Notes: generated by a model from the letters alone, not told the origin. 64,000 nt of DNA from Bacteroidota bacterium (GCA_018267215.1 JAFDYX010000002.1:186001-250000); one strand, 5' to 3'. Counted from the first letter of the stretch, positions 1-9,498 are shown. Numbers and translations are program-made.

Positions 1-270
1 TCCCGATCAATTACTCGTTACTCCAATTGGTCTGATTCGCTTCCACCTTTTATCGGCTACAGTTGGTTCATCAGCCAATCGCAAGACGGCACAAAAATCA
101 TTTCGCATACCGGCACGCAGGGTGGCTTCTATGCCGATTTTGTTTCCATTCCGGAAAAAGAATTTCTGTATGTCGTTCTCTGCAACCGTCCGTTTCCGAG
201 AAAAGAATTCAGAGAAAATATTTTGAGTTTTATCTCTTTAAAAGAAAACCAAGTACCCATTCCAAAATAA
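1..270 (+). CDS. Serine hydrolase, beta-lactamase superfamily (C-terminal part only)
   Basis: Only the last 89 codons are in the window; the frame is open from base 1 and stops at TAA 268-270. The translation contains an H-T-G triad followed by GGF, which is the third conserved motif (KTG/HTG box) of class C beta-lactamase-like serine hydrolases (Pfam Beta-lactamase), placed the usual distance from the end of such a domain. The catalytic SxxK and YxN motifs would lie upstream of the window and cannot be checked. It ends 7 bases before another serine hydrolase gene, so the two are probably co-transcribed and may be a tandem pair. Substrate unknown: the family includes esterases, D-amino-acid peptidases and true beta-lactamases. 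Confidence 0.7.
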   Translation, partial: SRSITRYSNWSDSLPPFIGYSWFISQSQDGTKIISHTGTQGGFYADFVSIPEKEFLYVVLCNRPFPRKEFRENILSFISLKENQVPIPK

Positions 271-277
271 ACCCAAC

Positions 278-1774
278 ATGAAAAAAAATTACTTCCTTTT
301 CTTTATCCTGGTGCTGGCGGGGTTCAAAATTTTTGCCCAAACCCAAGAGCAGAAAATAAAAGAGTTTGATGCCTACATTGAAAAGGTCAGGCAAGATTGG
401 CATGCACCGGGCATGGCTGTGGCCGTAGTAAAAGACGGCAAAGTGCTTTTGCAAAAAGGCTACGGGCTGCGCGAGTCAGGTAAAGAAGATAAAGTGAATA
501 GTCAGACACTTTTCTCCTGCGCCTCTACTACTAAAGCAATGACAGTAGCTTGCTTGGGCATTTTGGTGGATGAAGGCAAAATAAAATGGGAAGACCCTGT
601 CATCAATTATCTGCCAGACTACCAACTGTACGATCCGTTTGTTACGCGCGAATTGCGAATTATAGACTTGCTTACACACAACAGTGGCGTGGGCAACACC
701 GATTTTCTATGGACATTTTCCGACCTACCTGCCAAAGAGATGTTAAACCGAATGCGGTTGGTGAAACCCAGCTATTCCCTGCGCTCGAGTTTTATCTATC
801 AGAATTTGTTTTATATGGCTGCCGGAGAAGTGATCGAAAAAGTAAGTGGCAAGCCCTGGGAAGTTTTTATTCAAGAACGGATTTTCACCCCACTGGGTAT
901 GAGCCGCACCGCACCCAAGCGCAAATACATTAAAGACAACAATCAGGTAACTCCGCACTATGAGGTGGAGAAAAAAATTAAAACCGTCAGCTACACTCCC
1001 GATGAACAAATTGGTGCGGCCGGTTCTGTTTGGTCATCCATTGAAGACATGACCAAATGGATGATATGCCTATTGGACAGTAGCAAATACAGTGGTGGGC
1101 GGCTGCTAAAACCGGCTACCTGGGCAATGATGTTTAGGCCTGCCGTCATTGTACCCGAAAATGAATTTTACCCAACCATGCAACTCATTAAACCTAACTG
1201 GACTACCTACGCATTGGGTTGGTTTCAACACGACTACAAAGGAAAGAAAATAAATTATCACACCGGAAGTCTGGATGGGCTTACCGCAATCCACGCACAA
1301 CTGCCCGACCAAAAATTAGGCATCTATGTATTTGGCAACTTAGATCATGCCGAAGCACGCCATGTATTAGTTTACAAGGCCTTTGATGTTTTCGCACTCG
1401 GAGGAAGTACAGACTGGAACAAAGAGTTGCTCAGCTTGTATGGAAAAATCAGGGAGAAAAATGAAAAAATCAAAAAAGATTTTGAAACTGCCCAGATTTT
1501 GAATACTACTCCTTCTCTGCCGCTCGCTGATTATGCAGGTAAATATTCTGACCCGCTGTATGGAGAACTGACGATTGAACTAAAAGACGGCAAACTGGAA
1601 GTGGACATTAATCATTTTGAGAGTGCTACGTTAGTGCATTGGCATCTCAATACATTTCGTGGGTCGTATAAAAAGGATTGGTATGGGAAAGCATTGGCTA
1701 CATTCAGTTTTAATGGAAATGGTAAAATTGAAAAAATAAACCTCGATGGTATGGAGTTTTCAAAAACAAAATAA
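278..1774 (+). CDS. Secreted serine hydrolase, class C beta-lactamase-like
   Basis: 498 residues. A signal peptide (about residues 1-20, ending FAQ) is followed by a Beta-lactamase-fold domain with all three catalytic motifs: S83-T-T-K86, Y174-Q-N176 and H328-T-G330. The last 100 or so residues after the domain resemble the small DUF3471-type beta domain often fused to these enzymes. The protein is exported and probably acts in the periplasm as a peptidase or esterase; the motifs alone do not make it an antibiotic-resistance enzyme. The ATG at 278 lies 7 bases after the stop of a related hydrolase gene, suggesting one transcript. It is convergent with the reductase gene that starts its stop codon at the very next base, 1775. 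Confidence 0.85.
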   Translation: MKKNYFLFFILVLAGFKIFAQTQEQKIKEFDAYIEKVRQDWHAPGMAVAVVKDGKVLLQKGYGLRESGKEDKVNSQTLFSCASTTKAMTVACLGILVDEGKIKWEDPVINYLPDYQLYDPFVTRELRIIDLLTHNSGVGNTDFLWTFSDLPAKEMLNRMRLVKPSYSLRSSFIYQNLFYMAAGEVIEKVSGKPWEVFIQERIFTPLGMSRTAPKRKYIKDNNQVTPHYEVEKKIKTVSYTPDEQIGAAGSVWSSIEDMTKWMICLLDSSKYSGGRLLKPATWAMMFRPAVIVPENEFYPTMQLIKPNWTTYALGWFQHDYKGKKINYHTGSLDGLTAIHAQLPDQKLGIYVFGNLDHAEARHVLVYKAFDVFALGGSTDWNKELLSLYGKIREKNEKIKKDFETAQILNTTPSLPLADYAGKYSDPLYGELTIELKDGKLEVDINHFESATLVHWHLNTFRGSYKKDWYGKALATFSFNGNGKIEKINLDGMEFSKTK

Positions 1775-2893
1775 TCAGCCAATCTCAATTATCACATCAT
1801 CGCTTAGCGGATGGCCTACGCAGGTAAGCACGTAGCCTTCGTTCCGCTCCGATTGCGAGAGCCCTTCTTCTTCGTCTAATTTTACTTTGCCGGATAGCGC
1901 TTTGCCGCGACAAGCGGTACACAACCCGCTTTGGCATGAATAAGGTAAATCAATCCCTTGATCTAACGCTGTTTCTAAAATGGTGCGGTTTGGTTCTACT
2001 ACAAACTTGTATTCCTGCCCATCATACCGAACCGTAACTTCGTGAGCCGTATTGCCCGAAACGGTAGCAGCTTTATTCTCTTCTTTTTTCTCTTTGTCTA
2101 TCGTGCCGGTTACAAAACTCTCTTTAAATACCTTCTCTTTAGGTATGTTCAATTCGCTAAGCAATGCTTCCACATTTTTCATCATCCCCTCGGGGCCGCA
2201 CATCAGATAAGTCGTTTTTTCTAAACCCCAGGTAGGCATGCGCTCAAAAAGTTTTACCAACATTTCGTGGTTCAACAAGCCCGAATATCCCTGCCAGTTC
2301 ATCGGGGCGTTATCCAGTACATGAATTACCTGCAGGCGGCCCTCATAGTTGGTTTGCCATTGCTCTAATTCATTTTTAAAAATAATGCTGTCAATGTCGC
2401 GGTTGCAATAAATCAGCGAACAAATGCTGTCGGGTTCTTGGGTGAGCAAGCTTTTTAAAATAGACATCATGGGGGTGATGCCGCTGCCTCCGGCAAACAT
2501 GATGGTGTGGCGCTTTTTATCTTTAGAAAACTCGGTGGTAAAATTACCCATCGGCTCAAGCACTTTGATCTTGTGCCCCGGTTTTATATTTTCGGGAAGC
2601 CAGTTGCTCATCTGCCCGCCTTCTACCCGCTTCACCATAACAACCAAATCCTGATCAATAAAAGGTGAAGAACAAAGTGAATAGGATCTGCGTATTTCTT
2701 TTCCGTTGAGGGGAACGATCAGCGTTAAAAACTGACCTGATTTATAGGTCAGCTTTCCGGTGGCCGGTTGTTCAAACACCAACGAGATGGAGTCTTTTGT
2801 TTCGGGTATTATTTGTTTAACGGTCAGTTCGTGATAATGATGATTGGTGGTTTCAGCCTTCTTCTCACTTTTCCTAAATAAACCAAATGCCAT
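1775..2893 (-). CDS. paaE: PaaE-like NAD(P)H-dependent flavoprotein/2Fe-2S reductase
   Basis: 372 residues with the layout of phenylacetyl-CoA epoxidase reductase subunits: an FAD-binding domain with RRSYS at 68-72, a pyridine-nucleotide domain with GGSGITP at 135-141, and a C-terminal plant-type ferredoxin whose ligands are C320, C325, C328 and C358. In the known complex it passes electrons from NADPH to the di-iron subunit PaaA. A paaA gene does occur in this window, but 5.6 kb away on the other strand, and paaB, paaC and paaD are not seen, so the link to phenylacetate is inferred. A linker rich in Lys and Glu (about 266-274) separates reductase and ferredoxin. Other ring hydroxylase or fatty-acid desaturase reductases share this architecture, so the symbol is a best match rather than proof. 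Confidence 0.75.
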   Translation of the reverse strand: MAFGLFRKSEKKAETTNHHYHELTVKQIIPETKDSISLVFEQPATGKLTYKSGQFLTLIVPLNGKEIRRSYSLCSSPFIDQDLVVMVKRVEGGQMSNWLPENIKPGHKIKVLEPMGNFTTEFSKDKKRHTIMFAGGSGITPMMSILKSLLTQEPDSICSLIYCNRDIDSIIFKNELEQWQTNYEGRLQVIHVLDNAPMNWQGYSGLLNHEMLVKLFERMPTWGLEKTTYLMCGPEGMMKNVEALLSELNIPKEKVFKESFVTGTIDKEKKEENKAATVSGNTAHEVTVRYDGQEYKFVVEPNRTILETALDQGIDLPYSCQSGLCTACRGKALSGKVKLDEEEGLSQSERNEGYVLTCVGHPLSDDVIIEIG

Positions 2894-2934
2894 GGGATTA
2901 TAAATTTCAGTTTTAAAATATCAGATTCAGCGTA

Positions 2935-2942
2935 CAAAGGTA
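2935..2942 (-). promoter_or_regulatory. Bacteroidota -7 element for the paaE-like gene
   Basis: On the minus strand this reads TACCTTTG, an exact TAnnTTTG. It ends about 41 bases before the ATG of the reductase gene, a normal distance. No clear TTTG-like -33 box is seen 19 bases further upstream, so strength is uncertain. Confidence 0.5.
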
Positions 2943-2989
2943 AGAAACTGGCATCATTAAAAAGTGGCGATCAAATTTAGCTAGATAGA

Positions 2990-3029
2990 ATATTGTATTA
3001 CCTTTCTATTACAAATTGTAATACAATAT
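2990..3029. promoter_or_regulatory. Palindromic operator of the toxin-antitoxin operon
   Basis: Perfect 12-base inverted repeat: ATATTGTATTAC at 2990-3001 and GTAATACAATAT at 3018-3029. The right arm covers the first two bases of the antitoxin ATG. Between the arms a second, overlapping near-palindrome ATTACAAATTGTAAT (3008-3022) gives four GTAAT/ATTAC half-sites in all. Position and symmetry fit autorepression by the ribbon-helix-helix antitoxin, as is usual in this class; that binding is inferred. Confidence 0.7.
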
Positions 3030-3276
3030 GTTAAATGTGCAGCTTTCAGATGATGAGGAGAAAAGGTTGGCGAGGTATTGCCAGGATGTGGGTTTATCTA
3101 AATCCACGGTAGTGAAAGAAGCCTTGGCCGCTTACTTGACCCAGCACAGAAAATCTAAAAGTGCTTTTGAGGCAGGTGCTGATTTGTTTGGGCAAGAGGG
3201 AAGTGGTTCTAAAAATAACTCTGTTTCTTACAAGAAAAAAATAAAAGCAAAGTTGCATGCAAAACATCCTCGTTGA
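3028..3276 (+). CDS. Ribbon-helix-helix antitoxin (VapB-like)
   Basis: 82 residues. The N-terminal 45 residues have the ribbon-helix-helix pattern: a short beta strand (LNVQLSD), then two helices around LSKSTVVKEALAAYL. The C-terminal part is charged and rich in Ser and Lys, as in antitoxin tails that wrap the toxin. The gene overlaps the following PIN-domain gene by 20 bases, and a perfect palindrome overlaps its start codon, so it probably represses its own operon. Promoter elements are probably inside the palindrome. The pair sits alone between the reductase gene and an envelope protein gene, like many mobile toxin-antitoxin modules. Confidence 0.75.
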   Translation: MLNVQLSDDEEKRLARYCQDVGLSKSTVVKEALAAYLTQHRKSKSAFEAGADLFGQEGSGSKNNSVSYKKKIKAKLHAKHPR

Positions 3277-3667
3277 TGCCGGGCCTTTGATTGCACTCTT
3301 CGACAAAAGCGATAACTACCATGCGCGCGCAGTCGCTTTCCTTAAACGTAAACAGGGCACGTTGATTACTACATGGCCGGTGGTTACAGAAGTATCGCAC
3401 ATGCTCGATTTTAGCACAACCACTCAAATCAATTTTTTAAAATGGATCAATCGCGGTGGCCTTCATATTTTTGAGTTAGAGTTTTCGCATGTAATCCGGA
3501 TGATTGAACTCAGTGAAAAATTTAGCGATGTGCCCATGGACTTGGCCGATGCCACGTTGATTGTGGCCTCCGAAGCCAGAGCGATAACTAAGGTAGCAAG
3601 TATTGATTCGGGTTTTTATATCTATCGCGACATTCTAAATAAGTATTTATCGAACGTCTTTATTTGA
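3257..3667 (+). CDS. PIN-domain ribonuclease toxin (VapC-like)
   Basis: 136 residues, PIN fold. Acidic residues in the expected order are visible: D7 (ILVDAGPL), E45 (VVTEVSHML), D95/D98 (DLADATLI) and D117 (ASIDSGF). These bind the metal ion in PIN nucleases, which in VapC toxins cut tRNA or rRNA. The start ATG lies inside the antitoxin gene, 20 bases before its end, so translation of the two is coupled. All acidic positions are kept, so the toxin looks active. A decayed PIN-domain remnant of a different type occurs at about 10.2 kb. Confidence 0.8.
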   Translation: MQNILVDAGPLIALFDKSDNYHARAVAFLKRKQGTLITTWPVVTEVSHMLDFSTTTQINFLKWINRGGLHIFELEFSHVIRMIELSEKFSDVPMDLADATLIVASEARAITKVASIDSGFYIYRDILNKYLSNVFI

Positions 3668-3672
3668 ACGAA

Positions 3673-4590
3673 CTAATCTTGCCCCGTAGGCAAGCACTTC
3701 ACTTTATCGGCAGGCCAAGCATCAATTTGAAATGTGCCCGGGTTGAAATACCACGCTTTAATAGCCGGGTAAGACTGAGCATTTTCTGCTGGAAGCACTA
3801 ATGCAGCCAGTGTTGGCATAGTTTTTCCTGCATCTTGACAAACACCAATTGTCAATGTTTGATTTTTCTGCACGTTGTTGATTTCAAGTACATCCAGCAC
3901 AATGGTCAGTACTTTGTTTACATCTTCCACATACACTTTGCTGGTGTAAAGCGCCACCATCAAATTGCCCTTGGCATACCAGCTTACTGCAAGATGGCCA
4001 TTAAAATCATTTTCCGTCCCTGCGCCAATATCCCATTGGTCAGCAAAATTTAAACTGTTTAGTAGAGTCAGCTCTTTGATGTCATCAAATCTTTTACCAA
4101 TCAACGAGCGATAACTTCCCGCGAACTTGCTCGGTGCTCCCGGTATTCTTCCGGCAACTCTTGGGTTTTCTCCGATGATCAAAACATATCTTTCAGATTT
4201 TTGTTTGTTCCCTTTGCCAACGAAAGATTTCAAATGCACCCACGTGTCAGTCGAAGCAGTCACGATATTGGCATATTCACCATTTTCAATTTTTGGTTTT
4301 AGTCTTTTAATGTTGGCTTGGAAATTAGAAAGAATGAAAGAGGAGGAAACAGCCGTTGCACCTGCTTTGATTTGATATGTAATAACCGTTTTGTGTACAG
4401 CACCCGTGATGGATCTTCCACCCGGATAAAAGAATGTTTCCGTAGTATCATTATCTACCACTTGGTATTGACTGATAAAATAGTCTGGCTGACGTGGAAA
4501 CAGCGGATGGTCTTTTGCTCCTTTTATATCCTCTTGGGCAAAAATTGAAAAAAAAGAAATTATCAAATAGAAACTGGCTAATGTTTTCAT
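3673..4590 (-). CDS. Secreted protein of unknown function, DUF4892-like
   Basis: 305 residues. I take the ATG at 4590 because it begins a good signal peptide (MKTLASFYLIISFFSIFAQ); the frame is open a little further upstream without one. Just after the cleavage site comes GAKDHPLFPRQPDYFI, resembling the KDHP..R.P..YI opening of DUF4892 domains found next to OmpA-type lipoproteins; here the OmpA peptidoglycan-binding domain is missing and the second half has no family I recognise. Probably periplasmic. It is transcribed in the same direction as the large outer-membrane gene behind it (80 bases apart), so the two may be co-expressed. Confidence 0.5.
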   Translation of the reverse strand: MKTLASFYLIISFFSIFAQEDIKGAKDHPLFPRQPDYFISQYQVVDNDTTETFFYPGGRSITGAVHKTVITYQIKAGATAVSSSFILSNFQANIKRLKPKIENGEYANIVTASTDTWVHLKSFVGKGNKQKSERYVLIIGENPRVAGRIPGAPSKFAGSYRSLIGKRFDDIKELTLLNSLNFADQWDIGAGTENDFNGHLAVSWYAKGNLMVALYTSKVYVEDVNKVLTIVLDVLEINNVQKNQTLTIGVCQDAGKTMPTLAALVLPAENAQSYPAIKAWYFNPGTFQIDAWPADKVKCLPTGQD

Positions 4591-4670
4591 CTGTTTATGG
4601 CTTAGGGGAGACGAATATACTAAACCCTCAGCATTAGCCCATCGCAACTTAAATATCTTAAAGCAGTCAG

Positions 4671-6956
4671 TTACAAATTCAACCAATACGTCAGTTTGAA
4701 TACCAGTGCCCGGTTGCGCGAAGCGAAGGTATCAGAAAAATAATTTTCAGTATAGACGATGAAGAAATCAGAGGCTGGTTTAAAGCGCCACTGAAAGCGG
4801 GCGTTCAGCCCCACATTGTTATAGCGGTCGTTGTATTGAACAATGGTGGTAAAAAAAAGTTTGTCGGTAAAGGTTAGGTCTATGCGTGGGCTAACGAGCA
4901 AAAACTTGGCAGAGCCATAGCTCATTTTGATGTCTTGGTAATCATACGTCACCGTAATATTTCCGTAAGGCTGATACCGGTACGAAAGCGTTCCGCCTAT
5001 GCCATACTTGGTGCCATTGTAATAATTCCCTGCCGATGTGCGGGCCGAAAACCTAAACGTTTTTCTTGTGTCTGAATTAAACTGCAAGTTGGCTTCGTTC
5101 CATTCAAATTGTTGGCCTGTTTGAAAGGCAACCGTACCCATCGGGTCAATGGGGTTATAGGGCATGGGCAACAATTGAAAAACCCTGCGCCCCTGCGCTT
5201 GGATACGCATGGTGTTTTTGAAATTGATGTTGTACTCAACCGTTACACTCCTATCCGTTACTATCTGGTTGAGTAGTTGGGTATAATCAAATTGCAGCGC
5301 GGGCCCCATGTTGGTGATGGATCCGGTCTTGGGGTACAGCTTTCCTTCCGTCCTGTAGAACCCACCAATAAAACCATTGTACACAGCTTGAGCCGGCACA
5401 AAACCCACTTCGGCATTATAATTTTTGCCTACGCTATAGTTGCTGGCCATCATGCTGAAATGACGGGTGGAATAATTTAAAAATCCTCCATACGAATAAT
5501 TGTTGTTCGTATTAAAATCATCAAATGAATGATGGTAGTAGAAATCACCGCCCCACCGATTGCTTTTGGTAAACAAGTTGAAGTCGGCACCTATCACCCG
5601 GTTGTAGAGGTTTAGTTTTTTTGTAGAGTCGTGGCCATTCCATACGGTGCGTATCAAATCGCTGTGATAAAATTTTGTAGAATCATATTGTCCTAAGCCC
5701 AGCGATTGTTTATTGACGACAAAAAAATCTATGTTCGATCGGGAAAAAATTTGCCGCTGTACTACAGCCACTGTATAATTTTGATCGGGCAGGCCAAGGG
5801 ATTCTGCTTTTTTGGTTTGCAAATTCATCACACCAATTCGCCAATCTTTTCCAATCTTTCCACTCAATCTGGCTCCGTAGGCAATCGGCACTTTTTGCAA
5901 GTTGCCGCTGGCATCTCTTACCAATCCTATCCTTCTAGAAAAAAACGGGCGCGTGTCAGGATAGCCGGGTGTGGAAAACAGATCGCTGTTTTCCAAAAAA
6001 AATGTTCTGCGCTCGGGAAACTGATATTCGAAGCGGGTGAGGTTGATCACCTGGCGATCTACTTCCACATTAGAAAAATCGGGGTTGACCGTTAAATCCA
6101 AATTCAGAGCCGGTGTAACGGCCACCTTGGCATCCAGGCCAATAGCTGTTGTAGATGAAGTGGGTATTCCATTTTCGGTGTCGCGGTTGGTAACATTGGC
6201 GGCATACGGAATCAGCGAAATATTAGCGCCCGGATGAGGAGCCGGCTCATCCCAATACAAGTTTCCCGCATAGGCAAAAGAAGAGCCCATATACTGAATA
6301 GGTGTGGCAATCAAACTTGAAATCTGATTGTGCTTTAAATCATTGCGCATGAATGTTACATTCCAATGCTCTACTTTGTTGTTGTACCGGAATGACTTAA
6401 AAGGAATGGCCATCTCGGCTACCCACCTATCCTGATACCGCTTGACGAAAGAGTACCATTTATTATCCCAGTTGGAGTTATAGGAATCCGGCATGGTGCC
6501 TCCTCCGTAAACTGTTCCTTCACCTTGCACATTGTAGGGTGTGGTTAGAAAATAAAAACCGTTGGTGTGGTCGTTGTACGGATCTATGTAAATGCCAATA
6601 TTGTCGTTGAGTTCAAAATCAAAATCCCTTCGCAGGCTTTGCACAATGTTGGGCTTCTCCATGTTGTCGTAGCACACAAACGAAACATAAAAGAAGTGTT
6701 CATCAAAAGTCAGACGAGCCTCTGTCTGGTAGGTGGGAGGCATGGTATCTACCGGAAAGTTGAGGTAAAAATTGGTAGCCACTGCAGCATTTTGCCATCC
6801 TTCTTCATCTATCACACCATCTAACTTGATGGTGCTCTTGGTTTTTTTTATACTGAACTCCATGCCCTGTTTGTTTTTAACTTGAGAAAAAGCTTCCTCC
6901 ATATCGCCAACAGACAGGCAAAAAGAAATGAGGATAAAGGTTCTAAAGCGGATCAT
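4671..6956 (-). CDS. DUF5916 outer-membrane protein with N-terminal CBM9-like domain
   Basis: 761 residues from the ATG at 6956, which starts a signal peptide ending AFSQ; the open frame continues 23 codons upstream. Residues from about 30 to 220 match the CBM9-like sugar-binding fold seen at the start of these proteins (KLDGVIDEEGW, then YIDPYNDHTNGFYF). The rest is a series of alternating short strands rich in Tyr, Phe and Asn that ends in an aromatic residue pair, as expected of a DUF5916 outer-membrane beta barrel. Such proteins are frequent in Bacteroidota and often sit near hydrolases; the ligand is unknown. The gene lies back to back with purB. Confidence 0.75.
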   Translation of the reverse strand: MIRFRTFILISFCLSVGDMEEAFSQVKNKQGMEFSIKKTKSTIKLDGVIDEEGWQNAAVATNFYLNFPVDTMPPTYQTEARLTFDEHFFYVSFVCYDNMEKPNIVQSLRRDFDFELNDNIGIYIDPYNDHTNGFYFLTTPYNVQGEGTVYGGGTMPDSYNSNWDNKWYSFVKRYQDRWVAEMAIPFKSFRYNNKVEHWNVTFMRNDLKHNQISSLIATPIQYMGSSFAYAGNLYWDEPAPHPGANISLIPYAANVTNRDTENGIPTSSTTAIGLDAKVAVTPALNLDLTVNPDFSNVEVDRQVINLTRFEYQFPERRTFFLENSDLFSTPGYPDTRPFFSRRIGLVRDASGNLQKVPIAYGARLSGKIGKDWRIGVMNLQTKKAESLGLPDQNYTVAVVQRQIFSRSNIDFFVVNKQSLGLGQYDSTKFYHSDLIRTVWNGHDSTKKLNLYNRVIGADFNLFTKSNRWGGDFYYHHSFDDFNTNNNYSYGGFLNYSTRHFSMMASNYSVGKNYNAEVGFVPAQAVYNGFIGGFYRTEGKLYPKTGSITNMGPALQFDYTQLLNQIVTDRSVTVEYNINFKNTMRIQAQGRRVFQLLPMPYNPIDPMGTVAFQTGQQFEWNEANLQFNSDTRKTFRFSARTSAGNYYNGTKYGIGGTLSYRYQPYGNITVTYDYQDIKMSYGSAKFLLVSPRIDLTFTDKLFFTTIVQYNDRYNNVGLNARFQWRFKPASDFFIVYTENYFSDTFASRNRALVFKLTYWLNL

Positions 6957-7080
6957 AGACCAGGTAAAGCAAAAAAATTTAGTAGCGTAGGTTCGCAACA
7001 ATCCATCCTGCAAATTAAACAGCAAATTTGTTAACAGGTTGTTAAGGTGGTTTTTTGTTAATTTTAACTTTTATTTTCAG

Positions 7081-8439
7081 ATGTCGCTACCACATACACT
7101 CACTCCGCTCCATGCCATCTCACCGGTTGACGGCCGTTATTTTGAAACTGTAAAACCCCTCACCGATTATTTTTCGGAATACGCCCTGATGCGCTACCGC
7201 ATCCGGGTAGAGGTAGAATATTTTGTTGCACTCTGCGACTTGCCGTTGGAACAATTAAAGTCATTTCCCAAAGGCCAAATCAGCCACTTGCATAAAATGT
7301 GGGAAAATTTTTCAACAGAAGACGCTCAACAAATCAAAGAAATCGAACGCACCACCAACCACGATGTAAAGGCAGTGGAGTATTTCATCAAAAAAGAATT
7401 TGATACTCTGCATCTTTCAGCCTTCAAAGAATTTATCCACTTCGGACTTACTTCGCAAGACATCAACAACACCGCTACACCTTTGCTGTTGAAAGATTTT
7501 CTCGAAAAAGAATTTTTGCCTCTGCTCCATCAGTTAGTGGACGCCATTGATACCCAGGCTACCATCTGGAAAGACACCGCCATGCTGGCGCGCACCCATG
7601 GGCAGCCGGCCTCCCCCACCCGCTTGGGCAAGGAGCTGGCCGTGTTCAGCGCGCGCATCAAAAAACAACTCGATCTTTTAAAGACTATTCCACATTCCGC
7701 TAAGTTTGGCGGGGCTACCGGAAATTTCAATGCCCATCATGTAGCCTATCCCGAAATCAACTGGGCTGAGTTTGGAAATGGGTTTGTAAAAAACCATCTG
7801 GGGCTGGAGCGCAGCCACCCTACCACACAAATAGAACACTACGATAACCTGGCCGCTCTGTTCGATAATTTAAAACGGATCAACACCATCCTCATTGACT
7901 ATAGCCGCGATGTGTGGCAGTATGTGTCTATGAATTATTTCAAACAAAAAATAAAACCGGGCGAAGTAGGTAGCAGCGCTATGCCGCACAAAGTAAACCC
8001 CATTGATTTTGAAAATGCCGAAGGCAATCTGGGCATGGCCAATGCGTTGTTCGAACACCTGTCGGCCAAGTTGCCCATCTCGCGCCTGCAGCGCGACCTG
8101 ACCGACTCCACTGTGTTGAGAAATATTGGCGTGCCGATAGCCCACACTTGGATTGCAATCAAGTCGTTGCAGAAAGGAATCGCCAAACTGGAATTGAACA
8201 AACCCGCCATTGACCACGACCTGGAAGAAAACTGGGCCGTAGTGGCTGAGGCAATCCAAACTATTTTACGAAAAGAAGGCTATGCCAATCCTTACGAAGC
8301 GTTAAAAGAGCACACACGGAAAAATGATAGAATCACACAAGCGTCTATTCACGATTTTATCAACAGCCTGAAAGTTGACAATAAAATTAAGGAGAAACTA
8401 AAGGCGATCAGTCCTTATAATTATACGGGCGAGCAATAA
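7081..8439 (+). CDS. purB: Adenylosuccinate lyase
   Basis: 452 residues from the ATG at 7081; the open frame extends 14 codons further but those are atypical. The fumarase-superfamily signature is present as SSAMPHKVNPIDFEN, with the catalytic Ser of the flexible loop, and the TSQDINNTA and ARTHGQPASPTR blocks of the active site are intact. PurB cleaves SAICAR to AICAR and adenylosuccinate to AMP, both releasing fumarate, in purine synthesis. Length and motifs match the E. coli type of PurB. It stands alone, with an AT-rich leader, between the divergent DUF5916 gene and paaA. Confidence 0.95.
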   Translation: MSLPHTLTPLHAISPVDGRYFETVKPLTDYFSEYALMRYRIRVEVEYFVALCDLPLEQLKSFPKGQISHLHKMWENFSTEDAQQIKEIERTTNHDVKAVEYFIKKEFDTLHLSAFKEFIHFGLTSQDINNTATPLLLKDFLEKEFLPLLHQLVDAIDTQATIWKDTAMLARTHGQPASPTRLGKELAVFSARIKKQLDLLKTIPHSAKFGGATGNFNAHHVAYPEINWAEFGNGFVKNHLGLERSHPTTQIEHYDNLAALFDNLKRINTILIDYSRDVWQYVSMNYFKQKIKPGEVGSSAMPHKVNPIDFENAEGNLGMANALFEHLSAKLPISRLQRDLTDSTVLRNIGVPIAHTWIAIKSLQKGIAKLELNKPAIDHDLEENWAVVAEAIQTILRKEGYANPYEALKEHTRKNDRITQASIHDFINSLKVDNKIKEKLKAISPYNYTGEQ

Positions 8440-8482
8440 AGTCCTTGCGGAATATCTGCCGCGTTTCGCGCAAAACATTTTG

Positions 8483-8490
8483 TATTTTTG
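8483..8490 (+). promoter_or_regulatory. Bacteroidota -7 element for paaA
   Basis: TATTTTTG, an exact TAnnTTTG, ends 21 bases before the paaA ATG. The -33 region has only a weak TTTC at 8464-8467. Confidence 0.45.
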
Positions 8491-8511
8491 TAGTCGATAA
8501 AAAAACACATC

Positions 8512-9498
8512 ATGTACGGGGGCGGAAACACATTTGAGGGAATCAAAACCGACAGCCTGGCTTCCGAAGATCCGCAGCAAATGGCTGCCTTCGAAGCACG
8601 CATAGCACGGGGTGAAAAAATAGAACCTACCGACTGGATGCCGCAACTGTACCGCAAGCAACTGATCCGCATGATCGAGCAACATGCGCACAGTGAAATT
8701 ATCGGTGCGCTGCCCGAAGGCACCTGGATTACACGCGCACCGGGCTTCAAACGCAAAATGTCTTTGATGGCCAAAGTGCAAGACGAGGTAGGCCACGCCC
8801 AATTACTATACAGCGCAGCCGAAACGCTGGGCAAACCACGCGAGCAGATGATTGATGATTTGATCAGCGGCAAATCAAAATATTCAAACGTATTCAATTA
8901 CCCCACGTTTACATGGGCCGATTGTTGTTTCATCTCCTGGCTGGTAGATGCCGGTGCGATCGTCAACCAGTTGGCCAATGCCAAAGGAAGTTACGGCCCC
9001 TACTGCCGTGCCTTAGATCGTATCTGTGCCGAAGAGTCGTTCCACTTAAAGTACGGACATCACTGTGTCATCTATCTGGCGAGCGGCACACAAAAACAAC
9101 GCGGTATGTTTCAGGAGGCCCTCAACCGGTGGTGGCCACCGATGATGCACTTCTTTGGGCCGAGCGATAAAATTTCTGCCCACACCGAAATACTGATGCG
9201 CTGGAAAGTGAAAATGGGCACCAACGATGACATGCGCAACCAGTTCCTCGATATGTACGTACCTAAAATTTGGGAACTTGGTTTTACCATCCCCGACCCA
9301 TTGCTGAAAAAAAATACCGAAACCGGAAAATGGAATTACACCGAACCCGACTGGGAAGAATTTAAACGTGTGATCAATGGCGATGGTCCCTGCAACAAAG
9401 AAAGACTTGAAGTGCGCAGGATTGCCGAAGAGCGCGGCCGCTGGGTGCGCGAAGCTTTGAAAACTCCTCAAACCAAATACGTGATGCCGTTGGCGTGA
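8512..9498 (+). CDS. paaA: Phenylacetyl-CoA 1,2-epoxidase catalytic subunit A
   Basis: 328 residues, full length for PaaA. The di-iron ligand motifs are visible: Glu in HAHSEIIG, ExxH in [19 protein letters not shown], and the second pair in [11 protein letters not shown]. In known systems PaaA, held by PaaC and helped by PaaB and PaaD, adds one oxygen atom to the ring of phenylacetyl-CoA, with electrons from PaaE. Normally paaABCD form one operon. Here paaA is followed after 7 bases by a probable cassette and then by unrelated genes; paaBCD are not in the window, while a paaE-like gene lies 5.6 kb away. Either the operon was broken, or the partners are elsewhere in the genome. Confidence 0.9.
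   Translation: MYGGGNTFEGIKTDSLASEDPQQMAAFEARIARGEKIEPTDWMPQLYRKQLIRMIEQHAHSEIIGALPEGTWITRAPGFKRKMSLMAKVQDEVGHAQLLYSAAETLGKPREQMIDDLISGKSKYSNVFNYPTFTWADCCFISWLVDAGAIVNQLANAKGSYGPYCRALDRICAEESFHLKYGHHCVIYLASGTQKQRGMFQEALNRWWPPMMHFFGPSDKISAHTEILMRWKVKMGTNDDMRNQFLDMYVPKIWELGFTIPDPLLKKNTETGKWNYTEPDWEEFKRVINGDGPCNKERLEVRRIAEERGRWVREALKTPQTKYVMPLA

Noticed and set aside
8398-8897. Open frames on the minus strand over the start of paaA
   Set aside because: Both are antisense to the conserved paaA; no known protein pattern.
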